Positions 10,895 to 21,308 of a DNA stretch of 64,000 nucleotides are shown here, one piece after another. Every line of letters starts with the position of its first letter. Positions within the stretch are counted from its first letter, which is position 1. A program made the position numbers and the translations under genes. The notes below the pieces were generated by a model, which ran no database searches, had not been told where the DNA came from, and worked only from the letters and a program-made list of their open reading frames with translations. This stretch comes from Mycoplasma zalophi (GTDB lineage Bacteria; Bacillota_I; Bacilli_A; Mycoplasmatales; Metamycoplasmataceae): NCBI RefSeq assembly GCF_025486335.1, contig NZ_JAOOPZ010000001.1, positions 124,001-188,000 of the forward strand, written 5' to 3'.

Positions 10895-10914
10895 GTACAT
10901 TTAAACAAATGTAC
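10895..10914 (-). promoter_or_regulatory. Perfect inverted repeat in the DUF885 gene leader
   Basis: GTACATTT and AAATGTAC are separated by a 4-base loop, about 32 bases upstream of the DUF885 start. It could be an operator or an mRNA hairpin. The rest of 10915-11090 is AT-rich spacer holding a TAAAAT-type -10 on the minus strand and no gene that I can see. Confidence 0.4.
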
Positions 10915-11090
10915 CTATTAATAATTTTAGTACTTTTTAAGCCATAAGACAACTAATTTAAACGAATAATTTTTAATATTTATTAAAAAACAAAAATTCC
11001 TTATATAATAATATAATTAACTTTTTTGTTTGTTTATAAAAATTTAATTAAAATATCATTATTAATTTTTTTGTGATATATTTATATACA

Positions 11091-11547
11091 AGCAAATTTA
11101 ATGGCTGAATAAACCTTACTTGGGGTTAAAGCATTTTTTCTTGGGGGTGAAATTCCCTTCCAAAAGAGAAGCTAATGTATAGCAATTGAGAAAAAAGTAA
11201 AAATTAGCTGTTGGTTGTTAAAAAGTATTCTATAACTCTGTTGCTGTAAGAAATTGTGAATGTGAGAAAGCAATTTCTTGATATCAAACAGTAATTTCAG
11301 TTGAAACATAGTAATATGCGTATAAAGAGTCTGTATAGAAGTAGAAACGAAAAACTGAAGAAGAAAACTTAGATTTTTCAATAATCAAAGGCAAGTTTCT
11401 TGGGTAAAACCTCACAATACATTCGAAATAGCTAACCGAATGGTGATGACTGAATGTTTAACAATTTGATAGTTAAGTTGGGATAAGTGATTCTTATTTC
11501 TTAAATTTGCATAAAGCAGGGTAACTTTTGTACCCTGTGTTTTTTAT
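11091..11547 (+). ncRNA. Candidate large structured non-coding RNA, class unknown
   Basis: About 450 bases with no credible coding frame, richer in G and C than other spacers. The ends pair perfectly: GCAAATTTAA (11092-11101) with TTAAATTTGC (11501-11510). Internal hairpins include AACC/GGTT (11112-11127), a long arm 11131-11172 with a GGG/CCC tip, AGCTAAT/ATTAGCT (11170-11176 with 11203-11209), a 9-bp stem AAGAAATTG/CAATTTCTT (11248-11256 with 11271-11279), and CATTCG/CGAATG (11420-11425 with 11437-11442). An intrinsic terminator follows directly. TATATA-rich sequence just upstream could supply a -10. It lacks the hallmarks of tmRNA, RNase P RNA and 6S RNA. It stands alone: the next genes downstream are on the other strand, so it is not an mRNA leader. 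The strand is inferred from the terminator. Confidence 0.65.
11516..11546 (+). terminator. Terminator of the structured RNA locus
   Basis: Stem CAGGGTA/TACCCTG with a 7-base loop, followed by TGTTTTTT. Confidence 0.85.
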
Positions 11548-11578
11548 AAAAAAATCACCCAATTAAAAAGGGTAATTT
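11547..11578 (-). terminator. Terminator of the sugar-type ABC importer operon
   Basis: On the minus strand ATTACCC/GGGTGAT with an AT-rich loop is followed by a run of seven T. It lies just after the 51-aa gene and back-to-back with the RNA terminator. Confidence 0.8.
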
Positions 11579-11588
11579 TTGTTTCTTA

Positions 11589-11744
11589 TTAGTTTCATTT
11601 AAATGGCAATGCTAATAATCCATAAAAAGCAAGTACAACAAAAGCTAATCCGACTACTATTACAATAAAGCTAAAAACTAAACGTTTTTTACTTCATATT
11701 GTTTTTGTTATTTTTTTAATTTTTTCTTTTGTTTTAAATGTCAT
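11589..11744 (-). CDS. 51-aa membrane peptide, last gene of the importer operon
   Basis: A short frame of 51 codons. The N-terminus is basic (MTFKTKEKIKKITKTI) and a single transmembrane helix of about 22 residues follows, ending GLLALPFKWN. It starts two bases after the stop of the second permease, with AAAGGA overlapping that stop, and is followed by the operon terminator. Position and ribosome-binding site argue that it is real. Function is unknown; an accessory membrane subunit of the transporter is possible. Confidence 0.65.
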
Positions 11745-11746
11745 AA

Positions 11747-12733
11747 TTATCCTTTTGTGGCTTGACCTTGTCTTGAAATAGCATTCATAATACGTTTTCT
11801 AAAGAAGAAATAAGTTATGAACATAGGTAAAATTACTAAAATTACTGCTGCCATACGAATGTTTATAAATACACGTGAAACTTCAGTTTCTGTACTTTTT
11901 CCAGTTGTAAATAGTCATAAGTTTAAAACGCTATAACCATTATTATTTGATCCACTTAAAATTAAACTTGGTCAAATAAAACTGTTTCATGCTGCAAAAG
12001 CTGTAAGAATTCCAACTGTTCAGGTTGTTGCTTTAACCATAGGAATTGCTACTTTAACAAAGAATTTAAATTCACTTGCACCATCAATCATAGCACTTTC
12101 TCTTACTGAATCAGGAATTGCTTCAAATGCATTTCTATACATAAAACCAGAAAATACTGAAGCAACAAATGGCATAGATAGTGAAACTAATTGCATTGGT
12201 CCAGATTGTCATCCTAATGTTACTGCTATTTTATATTGTCCAGATAATAAAGCTACTTCTGGTAATACTAATAAACTTAAAAATAACAATCATGAAGCAT
12301 TTTTAAATTTTCATTTTCTCAAACTAAATGCATAACCAAATGTTATACTGAAGAATATTTTTCCTACAACACTTATTGCAGTTACACCAGCTGTCATAAC
12401 TAGTGATTTAAAATATCCTGATTGAAAAGCTTGTTTAAAGTTTTCAAAATGTAAACTTAGTCCATCTCCTTCAAATTTTTTAGGATAAATGGGTAAGTTA
12501 GAATTATCTGATATCAATACAACTTGTGTGTCAAGTAATGACATAGAAATCATAAAATAGAATGGGAATAGGATTAATAATCCAAAAAATACGAACACAA
12601 AAAATTTAAAGAAGAATCCAAGTAAGTTTCCAATTAAATTCGCTGTTTCAACTTGTTTTGAAATTTTTTCTTGTTTAGAAGCTAAAGATTTTTTTAGATA
12701 CTTTTCTTTTATTCATAATTTTGTTCGAAACAT
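11747..12733 (-). CDS. ABC transporter permease, MalG/UgpE-like
   Basis: This 328-aa inner-membrane subunit belongs to the carbohydrate-importer permease family (MetI-like fold). A basic amphipathic N-terminus (MFRTKLWIKEKYLKKSL) precedes a first helix FVFVFFGLLILFPFYFMI. The EAA-type loop lies around RNAFEAIPDSVRESAMIDGAS, the contact site for the ATPase. AGGAG precedes the ATG, which lies 59 bases inside the end of the first permease gene, an unusually long overlap. Position matches MG189 of M. genitalium. The true substrate is uncertain because the operon also encodes a nuclease. Confidence 0.85.
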
Positions 12734-13754
12734 TTTTAACTCCTAAATTTATACTGATATTGTATGTAATTGTTACTAATCGTCTTAATGTAAATGAAAT
12801 AAATACTCCTAAAACAAATAAAACAAGTGACGCAGCTGCTGCTAGGTGTACATCTTCACGCACAAAGTAGAAGATGTATAACATAATACTTGATCCTCCA
12901 TTATGGAATCCTTCTAAAGCATTATTATTAAATAAGGCTAATGGGAATATCTTGATTCCACCAATAATTCCAATCGTTATTAAAAACGATACTGTTCTTT
13001 TTATTGATGGTAAAGTAATTGAGAAAAATTGTTGTAATTTATGAGATCCATCAATACTTGCTGCTTTATACAAACTAGGATTAACAGATAACATAGCTGT
13101 TGTTAATAAAAGAATTTGAAAAGCTAAATTACCTCATACCCCTCTAATTAATATAACAACAAAAGCATAAAATGATGAAGTTTCTCCACTAGTTAATCAA
13201 GGAATTGGTATTTTTTTATCAATAAGTTGATTAATAAAACCATTTTGAGTATCAAATAAGAAATAGAAAGTAACTGATACTGCTATTCCGCTTGTTACAT
13301 AAGGAATAAAGAATATGGTTTGGAAAAATCCTCTTAATTTTTTTCTTAAAACGTTTGCGATTGCCGAAGATATAAGTAGTGAAATTACTAGTGATATAGG
13401 TAATGCAACAATCGCATAAATGATTGAGTTTCTTACACCTGCTACAAATCATTTATCTGCTTCATATGTTTGTGTTACACCATCTGAAGTAAATGTTCCT
13501 CCAAATAATTTAACGAAGTTACCATGACTTAATTCTAAATTACCAGCATTAAAGCTATTTCTTTGAATTAAGAAAGCATCCATAATAACTAATATAAAAG
13601 GTATTAATGTAAATAATAATATTGTCAATAATGACGGTAAAATCAATATAAAAGGTTTGTAAAAAGGTTGTTTTTGATTTATTACGCTAGCCGCATTGTA
13701 ATGTTTTTTAATACGGTATTTTTTAATAAATCTTAATTTAATTCAACTAAGCAT
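12675..13754 (-). CDS. ABC transporter permease, MalF/UgpA-like
   Basis: This 359-aa permease is the partner of the MalG-like protein. It has a basic N-terminus, a first helix ILPSLLTILLFTLIPFILVIM, further helices, and the EAA loop near SLYKAASIDGSHKLQQFF, which carries the family core (AAxIDGA-like). The C-terminal tail is basic (KIMNKRKVSKKIF). The ATG overlaps the ATPase stop by one base (TAATG). Gene order corresponds to MG188. Confidence 0.85.
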
Positions 13755-15985
13755 TATTGTTCAACTCTTTGTGTGGTTTTTATATCGAATAAGTGTATTT
13801 TATCTACATTTTTTAAATTTAGTGAAATTTTTTCACCAATTTCATAGTGATCTTTTTTAGTTAAGTAAACATTAGCTAATACATTTAAATCATCTAAATA
13901 AATTTGTGATTGAATTTCTTTTCCTAAATATTCTACGGTTTTTAGGGTACCATTAATAATTCCATTTTTAGCTTCAACTAATGTTTCCCCTCTAAATCCA
14001 ACTTTAATTTTGTCATTTTTATAATTTTTAAGCTCTAAAATTGGGTTTTTATTAATCATTACTCAGTTATCTTTTACTTCAGCTTCAATAATTGTCATTT
14101 CTGGCATACCAAGGAATTTTGCAACAAATTCATTTTTAGGTTTTTCATATAATTCCATTGGTGTTCCTAATTGTTGAACTAAAGCGGTTGACATACAAAT
14201 TATTCTGTCACTAATTGACATAGCTTCCTCTTGGTCGTGAGTAACAAATACTGTTGTAATACCACTTTCTCTTTGTAAATCACGTATTCACTTTCTTGTT
14301 GAAATACGCAATTTAGCATCTAAGTTACTTAGTGGCTCATCTAAAAGTAAAATTTTAGGTTTTTTAACAATTGCTCTAGCTATCGCAACACGTTGTTGTT
14401 GTCCACCACTTAATTGTGTTTGTCTTTTAATTAAGTTTTTAGTTATATCAACTCTACGTGCAACTTCTAAAACATCACGGTTAATTGCTTCAGAAATAGT
14501 AACTATTTCTTTTGCAAGTTCTTTTATTTCTGTTTGTAAGTCAGAAGGTAATTTTGTTTGCAATTCAGTAATTTTTGAACTAAATGTTAAAGCTTTAATA
14601 TTTTCTTTTTCAAAAATTGGATTAAATAAGTTAATAATAGATGTTTTGTATTTTTGTTTAATATCTTTTTTTATTAAATTATTACGTTTTTGTGTTTCTT
14701 TAATTTTTGAATTAATTTCATGTTTACGTGATAAAAGTGAGTCAGCGTGATACATTTTTTTTGCTGCATTAAGCTCTAATTTGTTTCTTAGTGAAACTAT
14801 TTTATATTCTAATTTGTAAATATTTTCTAGAGTATTTTGATAAACACCATACATTCTAGAACTTAGAATATCATTTGAATTAATTTTGTCAAAATCTGCA
14901 AATGCTTTTACTAATAATTGTTCAATATTGTCTTTTAATGTTTTAAATTTAGTTTTTAATTCAGATAATCTTGTATTTTGTATTTCAAATAATTTATTTA
15001 TATTTGCACTATATACTAATGATTTTTGATAATTTAAGTAACGTTTATTTAAACATTTTAAAACACATTTTGTTTCTTTTGTTAAATTGTAATTTTGTTT
15101 ATTTTCAAGAGCTAGTTCTTTAGTTTCCTTGTTTGATTTTAATTTAAAATCTTTAAATTCAACATCTCTTAATTTTGTTTCTTCTTTTGAAAAGTTATCT
15201 GAGTAACTTGAAAATTCCGCTAATAAAGTATTAATATTTTTTTCAATATTTAAATATCTTTTATCTGTTTTAAAATCAATAAATGATTTAGAAACTTTTA
15301 AATTTGTTTTTAAGGTATTTATATTTTGAATTAATTCTTTTGTTAATTTATTACCTTGAGCTAGTTTTTTAGCTTCTAGTCTTGAAATTTCATTTGTTGA
15401 ATGTTCAGTAATATCATTTTTTTGACTTTTTAATTCTAATAAATATTTATAACCTTCTTTAGGGTTATCAATAGTCATAAAGAATTGTTTTTGTAGTTCT
15501 GATAGTTCTTCTTCTGAAACAGTATAGTGTTTTAAAATTAACTCATATATTTTGTGTTGTGCGCGACGAGAATTTTCAATTGTTTCTGCTTTTCAATGTT
15601 CATCATTTGCAAGAGGAAAAGCAATATTGTCATAAACAGTCATATGAGGATATAATGCATAATTTTGAAATACTAAACCTAATTCTCTTTGTTGTGGTGA
15701 GTATTTAGTTACATCAATTCCACTAAAGAAAATCTTTCCACTTGTTGGTTTTAATAGACCACTAATTGCATTTAAGGTTGTCGATTTACCTGAACCACTA
15801 GGTCCTAGTAAAGTAACTAATTCACCTTTATTGATTGAAAAAGAAACATTATCAACAGCAATAGCATCGCCAAAATCAATAACTAAATCTTTGATTTCAA
15901 TTGCAGGGGTTGATTTTTTATTTTCAAAACGCTCTTGAGCATATTGAAACATTTTTTCTTGATGTTCTTCAATAAAATCAGCCAT
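13754..15985 (-). CDS. ABC transporter ATPase (MalK-like) with a giant coiled-coil insertion
   Basis: This 743-aa protein is about twice the usual MalK length. Walker [10 protein letters not shown] is at residues 61-69 and the Q-loop [13 protein letters not shown] around residues 104-116. Then about 385 residues rich in Lys, Glu, Leu and Asn, with strong coiled-coil character, intervene before the signature LSGGQQQ (about 525) and Walker [13 protein letters not shown] (about 545). The H-loop [10 protein letters not shown] and a C-terminal TOBE-like region ([17 protein letters not shown]) follow. The insertion sits in the helical subdomain facing the permeases. MG187-type proteins of mycoplasmas are known to be enlarged. 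AAAGGAG precedes the ATG. It lies between the nuclease lipoprotein gene and the permease genes. Confidence 0.9.
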
Positions 15986-15995
15986 TTTTTCTCCT

Positions 15996-16895
15996 TTATT
16001 TATTATTCTTTTCTAAAAATTTAAATATATTATTTTCTTCATTTACTGCTTCTCTATTATTTAATAGTGAAGGTAAATACATAAATCTTGATAAAACATC
16101 CCCATGAGAACCATAGACAGCTTCTTGAAGTTCTAATGGTGTTTTGAATTTTTCATAAAATGCTTTGTTATTTAAAACTGCATGATTTGCAGCATATGCA
16201 AAATCCTTTAAAAATAATCCAGGGATTGAATCTTTTTGTTTTTTTGAATATTCAGATTTAAAACTATTAATATCTACAAGTGTCATTCTAGATAATGTAA
16301 ATCCATCTTTTAACATTTGGAATTCAAAACATTTTTCAAAATTATCTCCAAAAAATGTAATTCCAGTTCTTCTATCATAAGTAGAACCACTTGGGAAAAA
16401 GTATGTTCTTACTGCTTTTCCTAAAATTAAACTTTTAGCATGTTCGGTATCTCTATCAGAATATTCTTGTTCTAAATCAGATACATTAGGTGTATGAACA
16501 GATTTTGTTTCTGGTGTATCAATTCCTCAAGAACGAATTTTTTGACTAACAACATTTCCAGATTCATCTTTGTATTCTAGTAAATATGTATCGCCATCAT
16601 AAACTTGAACAACAGTTCCTTCAACTGGTTTAAATTGTTCTCAATATGTTAATTCTTTTTTTACTTTTTTTGTTTTAAAAAAATCTTCTCACACTTCAAC
16701 GGTAATAGTTTCATTTAATTTTTTACCAATATTTTCATCAAAATCTAACTTTATTTCTTCTCTAAATTGCCGATCACTTGATTCTTTATCTTTATTTTCA
16801 TAAGAACAAGAAACTGCGGTTGTTAAAAAACAAACAAAAGCTGAAATAGCTAATGTTGATAAAATAAGTTTATTTTTTATTTTTTTGAATTTCAT
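15996..16895 (-). CDS. Surface lipoprotein nuclease, staphylococcal-nuclease (SNase) fold
   Basis: This 299-aa lipoprotein has a lipobox TAVSC with Cys30. The SNase-like domain begins near residue 92. DGDT (100-103) corresponds to the calcium-binding Asp region of staphylococcal nuclease. R121, D126 and E129 in IRSWGIDTPE match Arg35, Asp40 and Glu43 in exact spacing, and YDRRTG (173-178) covers the Arg87 region. It should degrade extracellular DNA and RNA at the cell surface with calcium. Related lipoprotein nucleases MG186 and M. hyopneumoniae Mhp379 are experimentally established, and their genes also sit beside this ABC importer. The C-terminal 110 residues are not recognised. Confidence 0.88.
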
Positions 16896-16899
16896 TTTA

Positions 16900-18999
16900 T
16901 TATTTTAAAGTTTCTTTAATTTTGCTTACAAATTGTTCAAATGTAAAATCTTGATTTTGAACAGCTTTATCAAATGCTGCTCTAGATGCTGATTCAAGTG
17001 CATTTCTTAATGTTTGTGATTTAGGAGCTGCAACGTCTTCAACAATTTTATTTACAGCTGGTGTATTAGAAATAGCTTGAAGATTTTTAAATAATAATTT
17101 ATTCGCAGTGTTTAATTCTAATGTTTGTAGATCTTTTGCTAACAAGTCTTTTGATGGAACTACGTATGAACCAAAGTCTGCTAAAACTTCGATAGGTGTT
17201 TGATTTGTATAAGTTTTTGTAGAAGTTTTGCTTTCTGGAATTTCAATAGTTTCTGTTTTATTTGTTAATAATCATTTAACAAATTGTGTTGTACTTTTAT
17301 CTTCTTCTGCATTAGCATGAATTCCAATAATTGATGGTCCTTGTAATGTAAATTGGCTTGTTGTAGAATCTTTTTTAAATTTTGAAGGAGCGTTTAAAAA
17401 TGCTGCTTCATTTTCTTGTAATGTTTTTTCTTTTGGTAAATCAACAACATTAACTAATGAAGTTGGTAAGAAGAAATGATCAAAGAATTTTTTACCTTTT
17501 TGTCCTAATTTTCCAATTTTAATTGCACCTTCTAAGATAATTGATTTATCTTTTGAAACTTTGTATACTACCTTCCCATTTTCTTCTTTAAGTTTATTAT
17601 CTGAAGTTAAAACCCCGCCAATTGAACTTGCTGTTAAAGTATTTAATTTTTCAACTGTTGTTGTATCACCTGCTTCAGTTCCAAGGTCATATTTTCCATC
17701 AGCATCTGTTAATGGTCTAGCATATAAATTGTTAACATGCTCTGAACCATCTTTAATTGTAAAAATTGAATCTGCCTTAGATGTATTTTTTTCTCCTAGT
17801 AAGTTAGCATATTGAATTGAACCTTTTATTGCTAGATTTTTATTAAAATCAAATGTTACTTTTTCTCCTTTAACAAAGTTGTATGTATATCCAGCTGTTG
17901 AACCGATACTCATAGCCATTTTATGTGTTGTTAAAGTTGATGATCCATATGATCCTGACCCACCAATAAATAATGCTTTTGTAGCAATTGCTTGTTTAAT
18001 AGCATTATAGATTTCTTCTAATCTTTGGTATTCTTTTGTTCCTGGTGTTGTTAAAGCATTGAAGTCAAATCCACCATCTCTTTGGTTGTTGTCGTCCTTA
18101 ACAATTAATGATCCGTCAGCTGAGTTATTTAGTGAAGCTGCCATTACAAATGTTGCATTTGGAAATGAATCTAACCCTATTACATAATTATTATTATTTG
18201 CATATAAACTTTTTGCTAATGTTGCAAATTTTAATAAATCAACATAGTTATCAAGCATTGTTTTTGAAATTACATAACCACTTATTGCAGATTTAGCTGT
18301 TTCTAAGTCTTCCCCAGTTGTTTTTCCTGAAGCTCATTCTGAGTCAATATAATCATGTTCTGCTTTAAATTGAGCATTTGTATATTGATTAATAAATTCA
18401 TTTGCTCATTCTTTTGAATCTTCTGCTATTGTTGCTCCATTATCTTGTAATTCTTTTAGGAATTTTCCAAATAATGCTTTGTCGATTGAATTCATTTCTC
18501 CAGATCTTGTTGTTGGAATAACTAGATATTCTCCATTTTTATTTCCAGCAATACTTGAGTTGATAGCTGTAAATTCTGTACTGAATACGTTATCTATTTC
18601 TGTTTTAATAGTGTTGAAGCTTAAATTCATGTCATATTTAGCAATTTTGGAAGCTACAGTTGGATAGTTAATCATTAAGTTAAAGAATGTTGATTTATCT
18701 TTAGCTGCTAATTTTGCTTCTCATTCATTATCTGAATAACCTTTTGCACTAGTGATAATTTCAACCGGCATAAATCCAGGTTCATTTTTTTGTGACTCGT
18801 TGTATTTTTCTACAACAGCTTTTAAAGCTATTCCTTGTTTATTTGTTTCAGATCAAGAAGATAAAATTTTAATCTTTCCATCATTTACTTGGTCAAAACG
18901 TGTTTCTTTAGTACATGATGCTGCAAGTAGAGGAGCAGCTAATAAAGTTGCTAATCCTAATCCAGCAATAACTGAAAGAATTTTTTTATTTTTTCTCAT
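16900..18999 (-). CDS. P68/MG185-like surface lipoprotein, putative importer binding protein
   Basis: This 699-aa lipoprotein starts MRKNKKILSVIAGLGLATLL and has lipobox LAASC. The N-terminal region (DGKIKILSSWSETNKQGIAL) resembles the first strand and helix of carbohydrate-type solute-binding proteins, then diverges. Position as first gene of an operon ordered lipoprotein, nuclease, ATPase, permease, permease equals MG185-MG189, and MG185-type proteins are mycoplasma lipoproteins. It is therefore the best candidate for the substrate-binding component. TAGGAG precedes the ATG, and the nuclease start follows the stop after only a few bases. Nearly all Trp codons are TGA. Confidence 0.8.
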
Positions 19000-19226
19000 A
19001 ATTTCTCCTAAATATGTAATAAAAAAACGCGATTTTAAAAGAGAAGTTAAACTTCCATTTTTAAAAATGCGTTTATTTTTTTATTGTTTGTTTTTGTGTT
19101 CATAATGTTATATTTAAATTGTAATACATTTGATAAATTTTTGAAAATATTTTTTATATTAATATAATAAATATATAATTTTAAAACAAATGAGTATTTT
19201 AAATAAAATAAAATTAAGGAGGAAAT

Positions 19227-20204
19227 ATGGCTAAAAATACTTATAAAATTGCTGTTGAAGCAATTAATGAAGCTAAAAATATTTTTATATTTCACCATAT
19301 TAGACCAGACGGCGATTGTCTTGGATCTCAATTTGGATTAGCAGAACTAATAAAAACAAACTTACCTGATAAAAACGTTTATGTAATTGGAGATAGTAAA
19401 AATATTTTTCCATTTATGAATTTTAAACATGACAATATAAATGAAATTCCAACAGAACACTTAGAAAATTCATTAGCAATAGTGGTTGATGCTAACTCAA
19501 GTAATCGAATTCAAGATGCCGATTTAATAGTTAATAAAACATTTACTAAAACTTTAAGAATTGATCATCACCCAGTTGAGCCAGATATAAATTATGATTA
19601 CACTTGAGAAGATGCTGAATATGCAGCTTCTGGAGAACAAATTGCATACATAGCAATGCAAGAAAATTGAAAAGTGACAGACAAAGCAGCTAGATATTGT
19701 TATTTAGCAATTAATACAGATAGTGGAAGATTCAATTTTCATAGTGTTATAAAAAGAACTTTTGATGTTGTTTCTTATTTACACCAAGACAATGGATTTA
19801 GTGTTTGAGATGTAAACTTTCCACTTGCAAAACGCGACGAAAGAAAAGTTCGTTTCATGGCTTATGTATTATTAAAATTTAAATACGAAAAAGAAGTTTC
19901 TTATTTTTATGTTACAAAGAAAATTCAGAAAAAATTTGGTTTAAATGAAGATGAAGCTAATGATGTAAATATATTATCTAACATTGGTGATACAAAAATC
20001 TGAGTGTTTTTCATTGACATGAATAACGGAGATATTAGAGTAAGAATAAGATCAAATGGAATATGAATAAACCACATCGCTCAAAAATGAAGAGGTGGTG
20101 GACATGAATTAGCAAGTGGTGCAATGTTAAAATCAAAATCAGAAATGAAATTAATAATAAAAGATTTACAAGATGAAATTATTAAACATGCAACTAACAA
20201 ATAA
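19227..20204 (+). CDS. nrnA: DHH-family phosphoesterase, NrnA/MgpA-like (copy 1)
   Basis: NrnA-type enzymes degrade short oligonucleotides (nanoRNA) to mononucleotides and dephosphorylate pAp, in the cytoplasm, using manganese. The 325-aa product has HHIRPDGDCLGSQFG (metal-binding His and Asp residues), DANSSNR, the DHH signature IDHHP, and the C-terminal DHHA1 motif GGGHELASG. AAGGAGG precedes the ATG. It is divergent from the nuclease/importer operon; in M. genitalium the homologue MG190 (mgpA) also lies next to MG185-MG189. The last 32 bases overlap the second copy. Confidence 0.92.
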
Positions 20205-21177
20205 ACAACTTGAGATATACAAAAACATTGAAACCAAAATTAAACAATTTGATAATATAATAATTTTTCACCACATTAGACCTGATGGAGATTGTTTAGG
20301 TTCACAATTTGGACTAAAACACTTAATTTTAGAAAATTTTGAAAATAAAAACGTGTATACAATTGGTGATAGTAAGGGGATATATAGTTTTTTAGACTTT
20401 GATTTTGACAAATTACCAGAAGAAAAAATACCTAATTCACTAGCTATTATAGTAGATGCTAATTTTAAAGAAAGATTAGAGTGTCGTAAATATTTAGATA
20501 ATAATTATTTTGATGAAGTTATGAGAATAGATCATCACCCAAATGATGATGACTTAGATGCTTCACTTGTTTATGTTGATCCTTTAAGTCCGGCAGCTGC
20601 ACAAATAATTACTGAAATTGCATACGCATTGAACTGAAAAGTTAATGCAAAAGCTGCAACTTACTTATTTTTAGGAATTTATACAGATAGTGTAAGATTA
20701 ACAACTAATTTAACTAATTCTCATTCTTTAAATTTAGTTGCTAATTTATGAAAAGATGGAGCTCAAAAAGATTTAATTTTTGAAAATCTTCAAAAAAAAT
20801 CTTTAAAAGATATACAAATTGAAGCTTTTATTCACTCAAATATGAAAATAAATAATAAGGTTGTAAGTTTCTATTTTGACCTGGAAACACAAAAGAAATT
20901 TGGTATTTTAGACCCACTACAGGCAAATAGACCTTATACCTTAGCAAATATAGATGACAATAGAATATGAGTATTTTTTACTCAGGAAGCTAAAAATCAA
21001 ATTCGTTGTGAATTTAGATCTAATGGGCCAAGAGTAAGAAATGTTGCTGTTAAATGAGGTGGTGGTGGACACCATAGAGCAAGTGGTGCTCAAATTTATG
21101 ATGCAAACTTAATAGATCAAATCATAAAAGATTGTGAAGCTGAAATATTAAATCTTGCAGATTATGATAATTTATAA
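20173..21177 (+). CDS. nrnA: DHH-family phosphoesterase, NrnA/MgpA-like (copy 2)
   Basis: This tandem paralogue (334 aa from ATG 20173, or 329 aa from ATG 20188) retains HHIRPDGDCLGSQFG, VDANF, IDHHP and GGGGHHRASGA, so all metal ligands appear present. It shares many blocks with copy 1 and probably arose by local duplication. The start overlaps the end of copy 1 with no clear ribosome-binding site, indicating translational coupling. Division of labour between the copies (nanoRNA, pAp or cyclic dinucleotide linearisation products) cannot be told from sequence. Confidence 0.9.
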
Positions 21178-21178
21178 A

Positions 21179-21204
21179 AAAATGAGGGGTTTTCCTCATT
21201 TTTG
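21179..21204 (+). terminator. Terminator after the nrnA pair
   Basis: ATGAGG/CCTCAT stem with A and T flanks extending it (AAAAATGAGG/CCTCATTTTT) and a 6-base loop. Confidence 0.85.
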
Positions 21205-21215
21205 TTTTTAATTTT

Positions 21216-21259
21216 AAAAAAATGGCTACGGCACCGTATACTTCCTAACCTAGTCTTAT
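21216..21259 (-). ncRNA. Candidate short minus-strand RNA
   Basis: A GC-rich patch in an otherwise very AT-rich spacer. On the minus strand a perfect TATAAT (plus positions 21266-21271) predicts a start near 21259. The transcript would contain GGTTA and TAGCC arms that pair, an inner palindrome TACGGTGCCGTA, and end in a run of seven T, a good intrinsic terminator. No useful coding frame is present. The family is not recognised. Confidence 0.45.
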
Positions 21260-21296
21260 AGATGCATTATAACAAAAAATATTTTTTAAAAACACA

Positions 21297-21302
21297 TATA
21301 AT
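21297..21302 (+). promoter_or_regulatory. -10 box of uvrC giving a leaderless mRNA
   Basis: TATAAT is followed by six T-rich bases and then the ATG at 21309. No ribosome-binding site is visible. Confidence 0.6.
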
Positions 21303-21308
21303 TTTTTT

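Noticed and set aside
11143-11157. GGGTGAAATTCCC looks like the P2 hairpin of the FMN riboswitch
   Set aside because: The other conserved FMN-element blocks are missing, there is no riboflavin gene nearby, and no plus-strand gene follows.
11172-11381. Minus-strand open frame of 69 codons within the RNA locus
   Set aside because: No ribosome-binding site, biased composition, and it overlaps paired RNA elements.
11091-11547. tmRNA or RNase P RNA
   Set aside because: No tRNA-like 3' domain with TTCGA near the end and no tag frame for tmRNA. The P4 sequences of RNase P (GAGGAAAGTCC and ACAGAA) are absent.
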